In this document: piece by piece, positions 38,148 through 49,932 of the stretch | Layout: the number at the start of each line of letters is the position of its first letter | How positions within the stretch are numbered: the first letter of the stretch is position 1 | Source: Inonotus obliquus | Taxonomy: Eukaryota > Basidiomycota > Agaricomycetes > Hymenochaetales > Hymenochaetaceae | DNA length: 64,000 nucleotides | Direction of reading: 5' to 3' | Assembly (NCBI GenBank): GCA_032164295.1 | Contig: JAJHTX010000002.1 | Location: 2,170,001-2,234,000, forward strand | Position numbers and translations under genes: made by a program | Notes under the pieces: generated by a model | Told to the model about the DNA's origin: nothing | Databases searched by the model: none | Seen by the model: the letters and a program-made list of their open reading frames with translations, nothing else

Positions 38148-40600
38148 GCTATTATAGATGAAGTTTGCGAACCCCGTCACGGAACGTGAGGGGCCTGGTG
38201 TGGCCTTGGAGAATACAATGTTTGTATCCGTGTTGGGCAACAAGGGAAGAGGAAGAGAGGGAGGACTGATGGATGGAAGAGGAGAAGGAGAGAGGGTGGA
38301 TGAGAGAGCCGGCTATCGGTCGGGAACTGCCCTGAAAATCTGGAAATAGTTTATTACTAGATAATATAATAAACGTAGGACGGTACCTAGACGTGCCTGG
38401 TGTATTCTATTACGTAAGTAACATAAGGACAGGCACCGAAGACAGAGTGTCGGAATCTATCTATACACGTGCATATGCCACCGTCGGTCGTAAAACACAA
38501 AGTCCGCCTATCCTGGTGCGCGGCATCCTCTCATACGAGGATGTAAGCACGCTCTACGTCATGTCGTTGGCCTCACCGCATGACAGCCAGTCACCATCCA
38601 GATGCCGGGTTATATAATATATATCCTTGCACCTCCGAGATCCGTCCCGGTCCTTACCAAATCTTTGATATCAAGGTACGCACTTTGTACACCGTCACTT
38701 TGATAGACTCCTGATTCTGCATGCTTCCGTCAAGACTCGCGGACAAAATCAAAGTTCAGTACACGAGTAGGCATGAATTCCTCTCTGTAGGCTACGCACG
38801 TAAGGAGACTACTACTTTGGCTGACAAGATTCCTCGAGTCCGCCTCCGCCCTTTCTCCCTTGACCAATCCCGAGGGCTCGAAAGCCTTGCCGATGCTAGC
38901 CGAGCAGCAGGTTTCCAGGCCACCTAGTATATCCGGGCATACCCATACCTATTGACTTGCTGTCACAAAGATAATCGGTTTGTCACTAACTCCGTTGACC
39001 ACCCCAACTTCAATTCAACTCAGTCTCCCAAAACGTAATATGAATATGACTAAAGTCCCGTGTCTACTTTTCCCGGTATCAACGGAAGTCAGAGAGAGAT
39101 AATAACTAACTCGGAAGTGTTTACCTTTATTACAAATTGACTACTTTGATACAGTACTACATACAGACTGATTCTGTGCCTGGTTTAAGGAACGCATGTA
39201 GCATGGAGCATATGCATAGACGGAGAAGGAGAAGGAGACGGGGTTATGTAAATGAATGTCGCCGTTTGCCAGTGGCTGTAATAGTGACTTGACGAGCAAT
39301 CTAAGGTACAATACAACTTTTACAAGGTCCTCGTGGTGCTGTTAGGCACCAGCACCAATGTTGGCCTGGGGATCCCCTTCCCCCTGATGGACACGGACAC
39401 GGAAAATGACGGAGTCGGAGTCGGTTGTGAGGGGTGAGGGGTGAGAGGTGAGAGCTTGTGGCCTGTGCCCTGTAAGACTCCTTTTCAGATGCGCGGATTA
39501 CTGATGACGGACAGAGAATAGGAGAATATCCACTACATAGTACTGGCGCTTCCCTCGGCGACTCGGAAGTTCCGTTGCGTTGCTTTGTGTTCTTGTAAAA
39601 GTTGGCTTCCTGTTCTTCTCAGTCTTACAACAGCTGACTCATGAGATCATATACCCATAGCCACATGAGCCTATCGAGTCGTTATTCAGTCAACGATCTC
39701 CGAGTCAAGACGTCTGTGAAACTTTGAAGTTTGCACATGCGTAGGACGTACCTTTGTAACACGAGAGTTTAGCATGGTAAGGTGGTAACAACGCATTGTA
39801 TGTACACCCACGAAGCTTCGTACCTGCCAGTGATCTCATCAAAACCCGTGGTTACCATGACTGATTCGGGAATCGGAAGTGATATTAGCATAGGGAATCC
39901 AGTAATCCAGGAATCATATCTGTTGTATCTGCAATCGTAGATATGTAGAAGTCCCCAAAACACTGGCTCTGTGCCTGGCAGGCTGGGGGAAGGGGGGGGG
40001 GGCTATTCGATCGTATGTATGTACGCTGGTAGAAGACCACCGTTTGGGAATTTGAGAATTTCGAATGTATCAAGTTCAAGTCACCCTAATAGGTTCCTGT
40101 ATGTACTTTGCTTCCAGGCGAGTCGCGGTGGTATATACCTAAAGCGACTATCGCCAGTGCGTTCGGGCTACCAAACGACTGTTCTTCGGTGTGCCTATCA
40201 TCCAGAAGATGTTAGTGTTAGTGTTCATGACACGACATGGAAGGACGAGATGTACCTACTGTACGCGTCGACAGTACTGGATGTCTGAATGTAACTGGAT
40301 GAGTTGATAGATACTGACTCAAACAAAATCAGTCAGCTCGAGAAAACTCTCTATCTTCGCCTGTGCGTGGAATCCCGTTCGTCTGGCTGACTCTGTCTTG
40401 CAATTTGTTCTTGCCACTGGGACTGTTCTTTCGCAACCAGAGGTTAATCGTCTCTTGGGAGTGGCCTTGGGTGAGTGATACGACCCGCCTCCCACTTGCA
40501 CCTTAGAAGAGAATTTCCCCTCGCTGCATAACAGATACCAAAGTGTACGCCACTGAGTATCCGAGTCCCAGGAGAAATATTAGAATCCTAATTCGCGCCC
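38148..40600. other. 2.4-kb stretch with no supported gene
   Basis: Upstream of the G-alpha gene. All frames are short. A polypurine run of G (around 39986-40002) and a G/A-rich tract at 38233-38310 are visible. No RNA gene was recognised. Confidence 0.5.
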
Positions 40601-40647
40601 GTCACCTCTGTCTACGAATCATACCGGAAAACCTTTATAGGACCACC

Positions 40648-41814
40648 TCATACCGGTGAAGAAAGCTCCTTCGCGAGATGTTCTAGAGTCTTGAGATGCT
40701 TTCCTATGTCCGGAAAAGGCGCTCTGGCATTCTGGCATTCTGGCATTCTGGCATCCAGTGCGTTCCCATATTCCTCCCTCTTCGCATTCTCGACAGTGTT
40801 CTCTCCTCGTACCCAAACGCTATGCGTGTACTCAAAGAGGATTAGTACGTCTTTGACCGGCTTCGCCATCTCTTCGGAAGATATAGTCTCTGCGTCGAAG
40901 CTGCGAACGACCGATCACGCTCTCGGATATAGTTAAAACCTCGTTATGCATGATTTCTTGAGTCCAGCAGAAGACGGAACGATCCATCGGGCACTCATTT
41001 GTGATGATGCGTGCTTCGAAACTTTCCAATGTCGCGGAGAACCGTCATGGCTCATTTCACGTCTGCGGCCGATCCAATTCGAGCTCTCGGGAAAGGGTGA
41101 TCGAAACAATTGCAAGAACGGCGGTGTCACTTGCATCCTAGGAAGAGGAAGTGAGGTATGTAAGTAGCTTCCGAGTTTCGGACAAAGGAAATTGAGCGCT
41201 TTTACCACCGACCAGCCTCAGTTAATGTATATCCAAGACCAATTTCCTTCACATAGTCCGGAATGTCGAGTTTCTGGAAACTTACCGCGAAGCACTTCCC
41301 CGTCCCTACTTTGAAAGCTATGAAGGAACGAACACGATCGTGCGGTTCTCCGACGCCACGGACACAGGCAGTTGCCCAGTCACAAAGGACGAATCGTTTG
41401 ACGCCCACTTTCTTTCTTGGAGGCATACACAAGCTGCTTCTGCTTGGGAATCTCCTGAACATTTATCGCCGAAATGACCGTGCCTGTTCCCTTAAGTGTC
41501 TCCGCGATCTGGTCGACATTCCATTAATCAAGATTCAGGAGTCGAATGTCGAGACCGCGAGATTTGAGCGCTTCAACCTCCGGCTTCGACGCGGACGAAG
41601 GGCGAACCCCAGCAATATGATTCTCTGTGCCGATATAATGTAAAGGACCCTTATGATGAATAGAACGGGAAATCACTACTCGCAAAATCGCCGCTTCCCA
41701 GAAGACCATCGACGTTCGATTCTCCATTTTGTCCTGAAGCACCAATGACGAAGACAAGTTGCTTGGCCGCATTCGAGTGGTCTGAGTATCGTTGAATGAA
41801 GCACGTGGGCCCAT
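40648..41814 (-). pseudogene. NmrA/isoflavone-reductase-like pseudogene, copy 3
   Basis: Related to the genes at 13.2 and 15.1 kb but on the other strand and more diverged. The Rossmann segment is recognisable (LVFVIGASGQNGES, about 41760-41715), but no in-frame ATG precedes it; a TAG lies upstream. A 4-base net insertion at about 41410-41420 (AAGAAAGAAAGTGGGCG) shifts the frame before VGVKRFVLCDWATACVRGV. The exon-3 to exon-4 splice is kept (EAGRW then MQVTPPF). More frameshifts follow near 41100-41050 and 40900-40870. The final open part reads SVWVRGENTVENAKREEYGN and ends AKELSSPV, with an 8-residue insertion from an 8-bp repeat (40723-40754). Confidence 0.85.
40723..40754. repeat. 8-bp tandem repeat inside the NmrA pseudogene
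   Basis: Four exact units of TCTGGCAT. The intact gene has one unit-like segment here, so three extra units (24 bp) kept the frame and added eight residues between ALDA and RAPFPD. Confidence 0.85.
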
Positions 41815-42552
41815 TTTTCTACACCATACTGAATGACCGTGACAATGACGGCATTATTATTACTATGAATAACTTATTCAGCCACGATTCTTTGAATAAG
41901 AATACTAGTGAATAAGATACCTGCGATGGATGACTGTGGGAGAAAAATGCTATTCGATACGTTCTTGGTCGAGCTGCCATCCCGAGAAAAACATAAAAAG
42001 GTAGATTTCGAGGCGGAGATCAGTTGTCAGGGAAAGTCTCAGATAACCTAGCTCGACCGTGTTGGAGTGGAGATGTAGTCTTACCCGGCGGCTACATACC
42101 GGGTAGGAGGATAAACTGTATCCTGTTACAGTAAACCAAAAGGACACAAAGATGGTGAGCTCTGTGGTTTATTCAGCGCAATTAGGCTGACGAGGAGGGG
42201 GATCCTCATAGACAGGTGGGAGTCTTCCTTGTTGAAAGAATTACAAGTAAAAGATGAAGAAGATGCCGCTCTGCACCGACGGCACAAAAGGTTCTCTGCA
42301 CGTGACCTTAGCATGCGGCTTCTGAATCTAGACTTCAGGTTCTCCTTTTGCGAACTCGTCTTTTACTTTTTTGGGGCTCTTTCTTGTCCTGCGTCCGTCC
42401 AAGTTGAGCGTCGGTTTTTTTTGCAGCGGCATTAAATAAACTCTGTGTGGAAAAATAGTGTGTACACCCATCCTTGAGCACTAATCATCGAGTATCTATC
42501 GCCATGCAAGTCTAATTCATGTACTACAGGTTCCTCCCACTTATGTCTACAT

Positions 42553-43915
42553 CTATGCGATGTCCTGTTTCAGGACGTACCGGTAACGGACCTTGTTCTC
42601 GTGCACATTTTTAATGGCCTTTGAGACATCCTTCATCGGAAGCTCTTCGATCCAGGGCTTGATTCCCTTCTGCGCAGCAAGTTCGAGCATCTGTTGAGCC
42701 TCTTTCTTCGATCCAATTTTCGATCCCCCGAAGAAGCATCCGTTGAATATGAGAGAGAAAGGATGGACGCTTTGTATTGGGTGGTCAGGTGCTCCAACGG
42801 AAATGAGTTTGCCGTGCATGTCTAGCATCCTGCAGAAACCGACTTGTCAAGGATGCCAGCTATAAGGGAAGGAAGGAACATACGAAAGGTACTCTGAAAG
42901 TGCGAGGCCCTCTGCAACATTCACCGTCGAAATTATCAGGTCCAACCCCCTCTGAAGCGGTTGTTGAAAACCTGGTTCCGTGACAATAATGTGGTCCGCT
43001 CCCATCTTCTTTATGTCTGCCTCCTTTGAATGAGAATGCGTGAAAGCGTACACCTCGGCACCGAGAGCCTTCGCGAAAAGTATGGTATAGTGACCAAGAC
43101 CACCAATGCCGATGACACCGACACGCTTGCCCGGGCCTGCTCCGTTGCGCACGAGTGGAGAGAATACGGTGAGGCCACCACACATCATTGATGCTGCCTC
43201 TGCATTAGTCAGACCGGCTGGAATTGGGAAGACGAATTGCTCGTTTGCTATTATGCCAGTTGAATAGCCACCTTGCGTGCGCACGCCATCTGGGTATCTG
43301 TCAGCCTATAGACCTCGAATCAACCCTGAAACAGTTTGGACGACAAAGACACGATCGCGTACGTAGGTGTTGATAGACTTTGAGCAATACTGTTCATTGC
43401 CATCCGCGCACAACCCACAGGTGTAGCAAGAGCCAATCTGCGCCCCGACGCCTACACGGTCACCGACTTTGATGCCTTGGACTTTTGATCCAACGCGTAC
43501 GGCAACTCCGGCGATCTCATGACTGTTCCTCCGATGTGAGTCATGAACAATGATAATGGGTGTAGTACGCGACTTACCCAACGACCTGCGGCGCCTCTAC
43601 CGGACCCCAGCCGCTTGAGATTGTGTGGATGTCAGACCCACAGACACTGTGCAGTGGCAAACGTTATATTTCAGTTCTGTGACACAGTCGCTCGTCGAAA
43701 AGGAAATAGTACAAACCCGCAGTGGGAAATTGCGATTTCGATATCGGTATCCTCAAAGTTCTTTGAGGGATATTCGATGACCTCAAATTTGGTCCAGTTC
43801 TTTGGATCTATTTTTGTCAGATGGGGCGTAAGAAGAGAACTAAAGATAGGAAGGTCGTAAGGAAGAGAGACACACCTGTTACGGCGTACCCCTTGAACGT
43901 TTTCTGCGCGGACAT
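42553..43915 (-). CDS. NADP-type zinc alcohol dehydrogenase (cinnamyl alcohol dehydrogenase-like), copy 1
   Basis: Medium-chain dehydrogenase of the ADH6/cinnamyl-alcohol-dehydrogenase group, reducing aldehydes with NADPH. It starts MSAQKTFKGYAVTG. Motifs: HEIAGVAVRVGSKV; the structural zinc Cys set CYTCGLCADGNEQYC (near 43410); RTQGGYSTGIIANEQFVFPI; and the cofactor motif VGVIGIGGLGHYTILFAKALG. It ends NKVRYRYVLKQDIA. Introns are seen at about 43860-43880, 43600-43680, 43520-43550, 43285-43370 and 42828-42900. The span (1,363 bp) equals that of the paralogue at 47607-48969, and exon structure is the same. Substrate unknown. Confidence 0.92.
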
Positions 43916-44778
43916 TGCTTTCAAGTTGTAGAGTGGAGATGGTAAAGAGGAAGACGTTGCGGTTCTGAACCAGCCTACCCCAGTCTCTCCCAGAGGCCTT
44001 TTATATTCTGCCGAATGTTACTCTCATTTTACTAAGAGCATGTTCTGGTTGATTACTCAGGGCTTTATTTTTCACCGTGTTTCTAGCCTGAACGAATCCG
44101 CCGAGAGGGAAGTCCGAGGGTTTTGTCCGTAAATGTCTCCCCGAACATCAGGATGCCGAATGGCCGCGTAGCACCGGCTAGTGCTGGCAATTTGGAACCT
44201 GTTCCGTATAAGGAACTGGGAGGCTGGATTATATTTCTCCCTATCAGGCACAATCAGTTTTTTTGGCAACATAAGGCTCACAGTCGCCACTTCCTGACTA
44301 AAATTTAGATTAGTTACGTCTGATTTCTAATCTCACACTGATAGATGACTGATGAACGCGACATGCCACATAGCTGGTACTAGTGTCTTCCTTCCGGACC
44401 TATATTCACAGATACGAATGAATATCAAATATAGTAGATTACTCCGGGAGATTCATGCACCAAGCGGGGAGTAATCTAGCAAGCGCATGAAGAAATGGGG
44501 AAGGAGTGGATGAATTGGAAGGACCAATAAAATATCATATCATCATAAGAATCGGGAACTAGCAATAGGCAGTAACGGACGGCGTACTCCTAGCAGTCCG
44601 AACTCGTACGAAGTAGAATCGGAGAGGACTGGGTCGTTGCATACGTAGTTTATGCATGCATGAAAGCCACTCGTCCCCGCTGTTGCAGCTAGTAACGGAT
44701 GCATCGCAGCTGCCGTGCATAGCATACTGACGTGCGTAATAAACGAGCCACTGAAGGTGAGACTTAGCAAGGGTCCGA

Positions 44779-46397
44779 TTACCAATTCCACTCTTCGCTA
44801 TCACTATCAGAGTCTTTCGCGTTCTCTTCACCCTCCTTACTGGTTGCCCGGGATCCCGAATGAGATGACGCAGAACAAAGCTTTCGAGATACGGGAATGG
44901 GAGCTAGTGCGAGATTCGGACGTTCGGGTGAAAGTGTAGCCACTCCGGCCCATTGTACACCTCCTTCTTCTCCAAGCATATCATCATCATCAAGCAAAGA
45001 CGGCGGCACGGGCGTTGAAAGATTGATCATACGAGAATTTGACTGAGTTGTAAGGGCAGGTGAGGAAAGCGAGGAGAATATAGAGCTAACTCCATGAGAA
45101 AGGATTGTTGACGAGTGTTTACCCGAAACAGGGGACGAAAGGAAAGCTGAGGTAGATGGCGAGGTGACTTGACTAACGAGCCTCTTACTAACGCCTTCAA
45201 CCCACGATGCGAGGGGGGTGACACTTATGCCAGGGATAGACGACGCAGGTGGTAACGATCCTGACACTGCACTTAGTCGCTTCATATGCTTCGCCCGCGT
45301 CATGGATGAGACAGTGTCAGTAGTTTGTGAGCGCGAAGGTGTAAGACCAGATGTCTGGTTGTACAAGGGTGATGCAGACAGCGGAGTCTGGGGCATTGCA
45401 ACGGAAGAGGACGGCGTTGAGGGTAAGGATGGTTCGTAAGGCCTTCGACGAGTCGCCGACGATACCGAGTGCCGCTGTCGCTTTGCGTCTGAGTCCCTTG
45501 CGTCTGAGTATGTGTTTGCCTGATCCAGGCTAATTTGTTCCTCGGCCGTGCCCAATGATGAGATGGACGATTGCGAGAGTCTGGTTGAAGAAGAGTTCGT
45601 GGTTATATTGGATATTGAAGAATTCGACATGTGTCCTGAATCCGTGTCACTGCTCGGTACCCCGATCTCGCCAAGGTGCGCAAGGAGCCTTCCGACGCCA
45701 TGTACACCTTCTTTGAACCCCGAGAACATGTTGTTATGTACCGAGGAATCCGCGTCCAGAGACGAGATGGAAGTAGAAGACTCGCGCTTAATCTGACGGC
45801 TAACTATGCGCTCCCATTTGCGCTTGAGGGCCAACAGCTCATTTTCCTCCGTTGCAAGTTGAGATCGTAGCTCTAGACATCTGGATTCCTTCTGTGCAAT
45901 GAAGCGAAGAAGGTCGGCGTGTCTGAAGTTCGATTTTTGGTTAGCCACTAAGAAACATGCTGGCTCACTATGGCCTACTTTTCAACCAACACCTTTGGGG
46001 CAGCCTGCTCATCATCACCAGTCGTATTTCGTCGCTTCACCGTCGCTTCGGAGCTTCCATAAAAAAAACGTGCTTGAGCAGAGGAGAGCACCCTTTCATT
46101 CGCCGGCGAGCGCACATCTGTTGGGACTAAGTCGTATTCCCGATCCTGCGAGACGTAATAAATAGATGACTGCCGACGTGAGTTTTTTGCTGCGCGCCCA
46201 CTCGTCGGCGAAGGAAGGCAGGAGGAAAGTGAACGTTGGACAGTATCGTCATCAGAGTGGGTCAGCTTAAGGTCGATGTGTTTTGACGTGACCACGGGAC
46301 TATCGGGAGCAAAAGAGGACGGGGAAGAGAGGGGTGAAGAGGAACGAAGTAAAGATAGATGTTTCAGAGGCCTAGGTTTGCTAGAGGCTGCAGACAT
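44779..46397 (-). CDS. DUF4048-like Ser-rich coiled-coil protein
   Basis: Two exons, with a GTAGGC...TTCAG intron near 45922-45977 that joins VLVEK to HADLLRFIAQKESRCLELRS. The N-terminal 140 residues are Ser/Pro-rich (KPRPLKHLSLLRSSSPLS). After the intron comes a coiled coil with QLATEENELLALKRKWERIV, then a long Ser/Thr-rich disordered region with IGVPSSDTDSG. It ends in an acidic tail, DSDSDSEEWNW. The coiled-coil region resembles the fungal DUF4048 family; that family has no known function, and the match is by eye. Convergent to nothing; ADH copy 1 lies upstream of its stop on the same strand. Confidence 0.75.
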
Positions 46398-46666
46398 TAA
46401 AGAAATCTCATGGAAGTCGTATTACAACACAGTGATACGCAGCGGGCAGATGTTGGCAGGAATAATTTCGCTTGTTGGACACTCAGCTTGGTAACCATCT
46501 CGGACGTTGTCGGCATGATTTCCCAGCTCACAATATTGATGCCACTTAGACAAGACAGCAGGAAAAGAAAAGAAGGAGAACATCTATTGGTGCACTAGTA
46601 TTATACGTGCACAATTGCGTGGTCTACGCCAGGTCAAACCCAATTACAGCTGTCCACAAGCATTTC

Positions 46667-47094
46667 TCAATGATGTGCTGCATTCTTTTCCTCCTCAGCG
46701 ATGAAATTTTTGATGCTGTCGAGCCTAGTCAGTTGTCATACCGGCTCTAAGAGCACATATAGAGAATTTGACATACAACTGTTCCTCCTCGCTGAGGCAC
46801 AAGTCAGTCAATCGGAACAAGCGATGAAGCAGTGACAGCAACACACCTTGAGCTGGCATTTATAGGAACAGAGTCTTTCACCTTCTTTAGAACCTCGTCT
46901 GAGCTTCCACCAGATGGCACATGCTGCTGCTTCTTGCTACTGCCTGTCGCAGCGTATGCAATGGCGGCGGTGGTGAGGATGGTTCCCAGGGAGAGGTATT
47001 CATTCCTGATCGCACGTCCAAAGATTACGCTACAATGCCAAGTTGAATATGAAGAAAAATGAATCAAGTAAGTCGCTGAAACTCACTAGGACAT
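46667..47094 (-). CDS. ATP19: Mitochondrial ATP synthase subunit k (Atp19-type)
   Basis: Small subunit of the F1Fo-ATP synthase membrane part. Four exons joined by GT...AG introns read MSY, then VIFGRAIRNEYLSLGTILTT with the single membrane segment AAIAYAATGSSKK, then DSVPINASS, EEEQLL and DSIKNFIAEEEKNAAHH, about 90 residues. The order IFGR / membrane helix / GSKK / SVPI-ASS / EE / FI-E is the fungal Atp19 pattern. The stop is at 46667-46669. The first exon has only eight coding bases, so it would be missed by open-frame searches. It is divergent from ADH copy 2 across about 510 bp. Confidence 0.88.
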
Positions 47095-47606
47095 CGTGTT
47101 GGACGTCGGCGGAAAGCGTCCTGAGCAAATGGCGAACAGGACAACTGCTAGTTGAACTAGTACTAAGTACCGGAAGTCCAAGTCAAGTGAAGGTCAAGTC
47201 ACGTGCTCGAATGCTAGTCTAATCTGGCTGACTAATATCAGTTGTGACGTAATATAATGAATGCGCGAGATGATCCAGTAAGTCCTGAAGCTGTACTGGT
47301 ACTGAAGACTAGTAAGTACTACAACATTACATAAGTGAGTAAATTCGTTTTTGAACCAATTTGTTTCTTCTTTCTTGTGACGGTGATAAGAATATTATTT
47401 TTGACGGGTGATCGGCAGTGAAATAAAAAGACGGAATAAAAATGTGCGTCATACGTGTGGTCAGTCGTGCCGTCTAGATCGAGAACATACGGCTGTTTGC
47501 GAACACGACAATCGAAGTATATAAAGCTGAGATATCACATACCATTTGGTGGCAGCGCGTTCACCTTCTTCTTCTACTACATCCATCTCCGGCTCACCCC
47601 CAGAAC
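47095..47606. promoter_or_regulatory. Divergent promoter region of ATP19 and ADH copy 2
   Basis: About 510 bp between two divergent starts. A CACGTG E-box-like site is present near 47201 (TCACGTGC). TATATAAA-like sequence (AGTATATAAAG, about 47517) lies about 90 bp before the ADH start and fits a TATA box for that gene. Confidence 0.5.
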
Positions 47607-48969
47607 ATGGCCAGCCAAAAGACCTTCAAGGGCTATGCCGTTACAGGTGCGCTCTTCATAGTATATCAATCTGGTATCTGCAGCACACCGATGCCACGCC
47701 TGTTAGATGCAAATAAGTGGTCTGATTTCACCCTTATCGAGTACCCGTCCAAGAACTGGGAAGAGACAGATGTAGAGATCGCCATAACACACTGCGGGTA
47801 TAAATTTGTCTCTAGTACCTCGTAAAAGGCTGGGTATGGATAATGATGTTTTCGTTTTTGTGCATACAGTGTTTGCGGCTCAGATGTCCATACTATCTCA
47901 GGTGGTTGGGGTAGCGTCGAGACGCCGATAATCGTCGGGTATGCGAGCAAAAAGACTAACGGATACTCTGCTAACTCTCGTACAATAACGAACGTAGACA
48001 CGAAATCGCAGGGACAGCAGTGCGTGTCGGGTCTAAAGTCCAAGGTATCAAGGTCGGCGATCGCGTAGGCGTGGGTGCACAGATCGGGTCTTGCTACAGC
48101 TGCAAGTATTGTCGAAGCGACAATGAACAGTACTGCCCGAAGATGATTGACACTTATGTAGGTCCCATTGAAAATTCTGACAGCATCAATAACATAGACT
48201 GCTGGACAGAATGCAAAGTATCCCGACGGTGTACGCACTCAAGGTGGATACTCAACGGGCATTATCGCCAATGAACTTTTTGTCTTCCCGCTACCGCCGG
48301 GAGTGAGCAACGCCGATGCATGTTCTATGCTGTGCGGGGGATTGACGGTATTTTCCCCCCTCGTCCGTAATGGAGCAGGTCCAGGGAAGCGCGTGGGTGT
48401 CATCGGAGTCGGGGGACTTGGTCACTATGCAGTATTGTTTGCGAAAGCTCTCGGCGCAGAGGTGTACGCATTCACTCACTCGCATGCGAAAGACTCAGAT
48501 ATCAAGAAAATGGGCGCGGACCATGTAGTCGTGACAGAGTCGGGCTTCCAGGAACAGCACAAGATGAGCCTCGATCTGATCATTTCGACGCGCGACGTCG
48601 CACAGGGCTTTCCGCTGGCCGAATATCTCTCGTACGCATCCTGTTCTTTAGTTATATCGAGCCCAATGTTCAGTCACATATTAATTCTTCAGGATGTTGG
48701 ACGTGCACGGAAAGCTCATTTGCGTAGGCTTACCTGACGAGCCTATTTCAGGTATACCTGCTGCGGCATTTATACCCAATGGCTGCTTCTTCGGGGGATC
48801 CCATGTTGGTTCGAAGAAAGAAGCACTTGCGATGTTGGCACTCGCAGACAAGAAAGGTATCAAGCCTTGGATCGAAGAACTATCGATGAAGGACGTCAAG
48901 AAGGCGATTGAAGGCGTGAAGAACAATAAGGTTCGCTACCGATATGTCCTGAAGCAGGATATCGCATAG
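47607..48969 (+). CDS. NADP-type zinc alcohol dehydrogenase (cinnamyl alcohol dehydrogenase-like), copy 2
   Basis: Paralogue of 42553-43915. It starts MASQKTFKGYAVTG, spliced near 47648. Later exons carry CGSDVHTISGGWG (catalytic Cys), then across an intron GHEIAGTAVRVGSKVQGIKV (catalytic His-Glu). The structural zinc set is CYSCKYCRSDNEQYC. The splice at TTAT|GTAGGT gives TAGQNAKYPDGVRTQGGYST. The Rossmann motif is VGVIGVGGLGHYAVLFAKAL. A final exon after about 48630-48693 begins MLDVHGKLICVGLPDEP and ends NKVRYRYVLKQDIA. All catalytic and structural zinc ligands seen are intact, so both copies look functional. A TATA-like box lies about 90 bp upstream. Confidence 0.92.
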
Positions 48970-49932
48970 AGCTAGAACAAGCAAAGGTGCTATAAAGATA
49001 CAACAGTAGAATAAGCAGCGTCCTTAAAGTCAGTATAAACCATCAATATTACACATAATCCTGTGCATGACGTCAGAATGAGTATTGACATAATAATTAC
49101 CTTGTGTGGAAAGTTCAATTGTTGTTCCAATACTGTCTCGTCACATCTTCAGCTGGTCACGGTCACGGCACTGTCCCTAACTCATCCTCCTATACCTATA
49201 AGTCCTCAACGCTGAGCCGTGCAAAGTATTCGTATACTCCAGCAGCCGAAGCCAACGCTAGTCAAGCCGTCCTTTATCCCGCAGAAGCAGCAGGCGTTTC
49301 AGAACCGAAGCAACCCCAGATTGGTCGTTTTCTCGTTCCGTACTGCGCACGTCTTTGACGGTCAGTATATCCAGATACAACCAATTTTTTAGTCTAAAGA
49401 GAAGAATACTCGCCGCCACAGCTGAGCATACTTACCCCCTTCAATCGCCTTGGATACGTGAAGGTCCATTTGCCGACCCCCTTGTGACTGCTGAGCTCGA
49501 CGACCAGACGATATCCTAACACGCTTGCTGGTAAAGTGCAGTAGTTAAGCCTTCCCACCGCATTCAACCTCAAGGCGCCCGTGTATACGATACTGCTGGT
49601 ATCTTACCTGCAAGCAGTCCCCGTTCTAATCCGCATTGGTCTCTAAGTTACCTGTGCATGTCACGGTAATAGTCGCAACTCTGGCCTAAGCGTACAACTC
49701 ATTTCTCTTCGACTTCGGCCCTCGTTTACGATATTTGGTATTTATAAACCACAATCGAAGGGCTCAGGCGCAAACCGCGGAAACGTTTCCTACTCCACTT
49801 CATTTCCGCGAGGGATTTGATCCCGCCTCATAAAGGCCAACCGGCTGGATTAGCAGAAAGACTTCCATCCACTCGTCCACTCGCCGTCCACTTCTTCTTT
49901 GCTGTATCCCACTACCGTAAACAAGGGAACCG

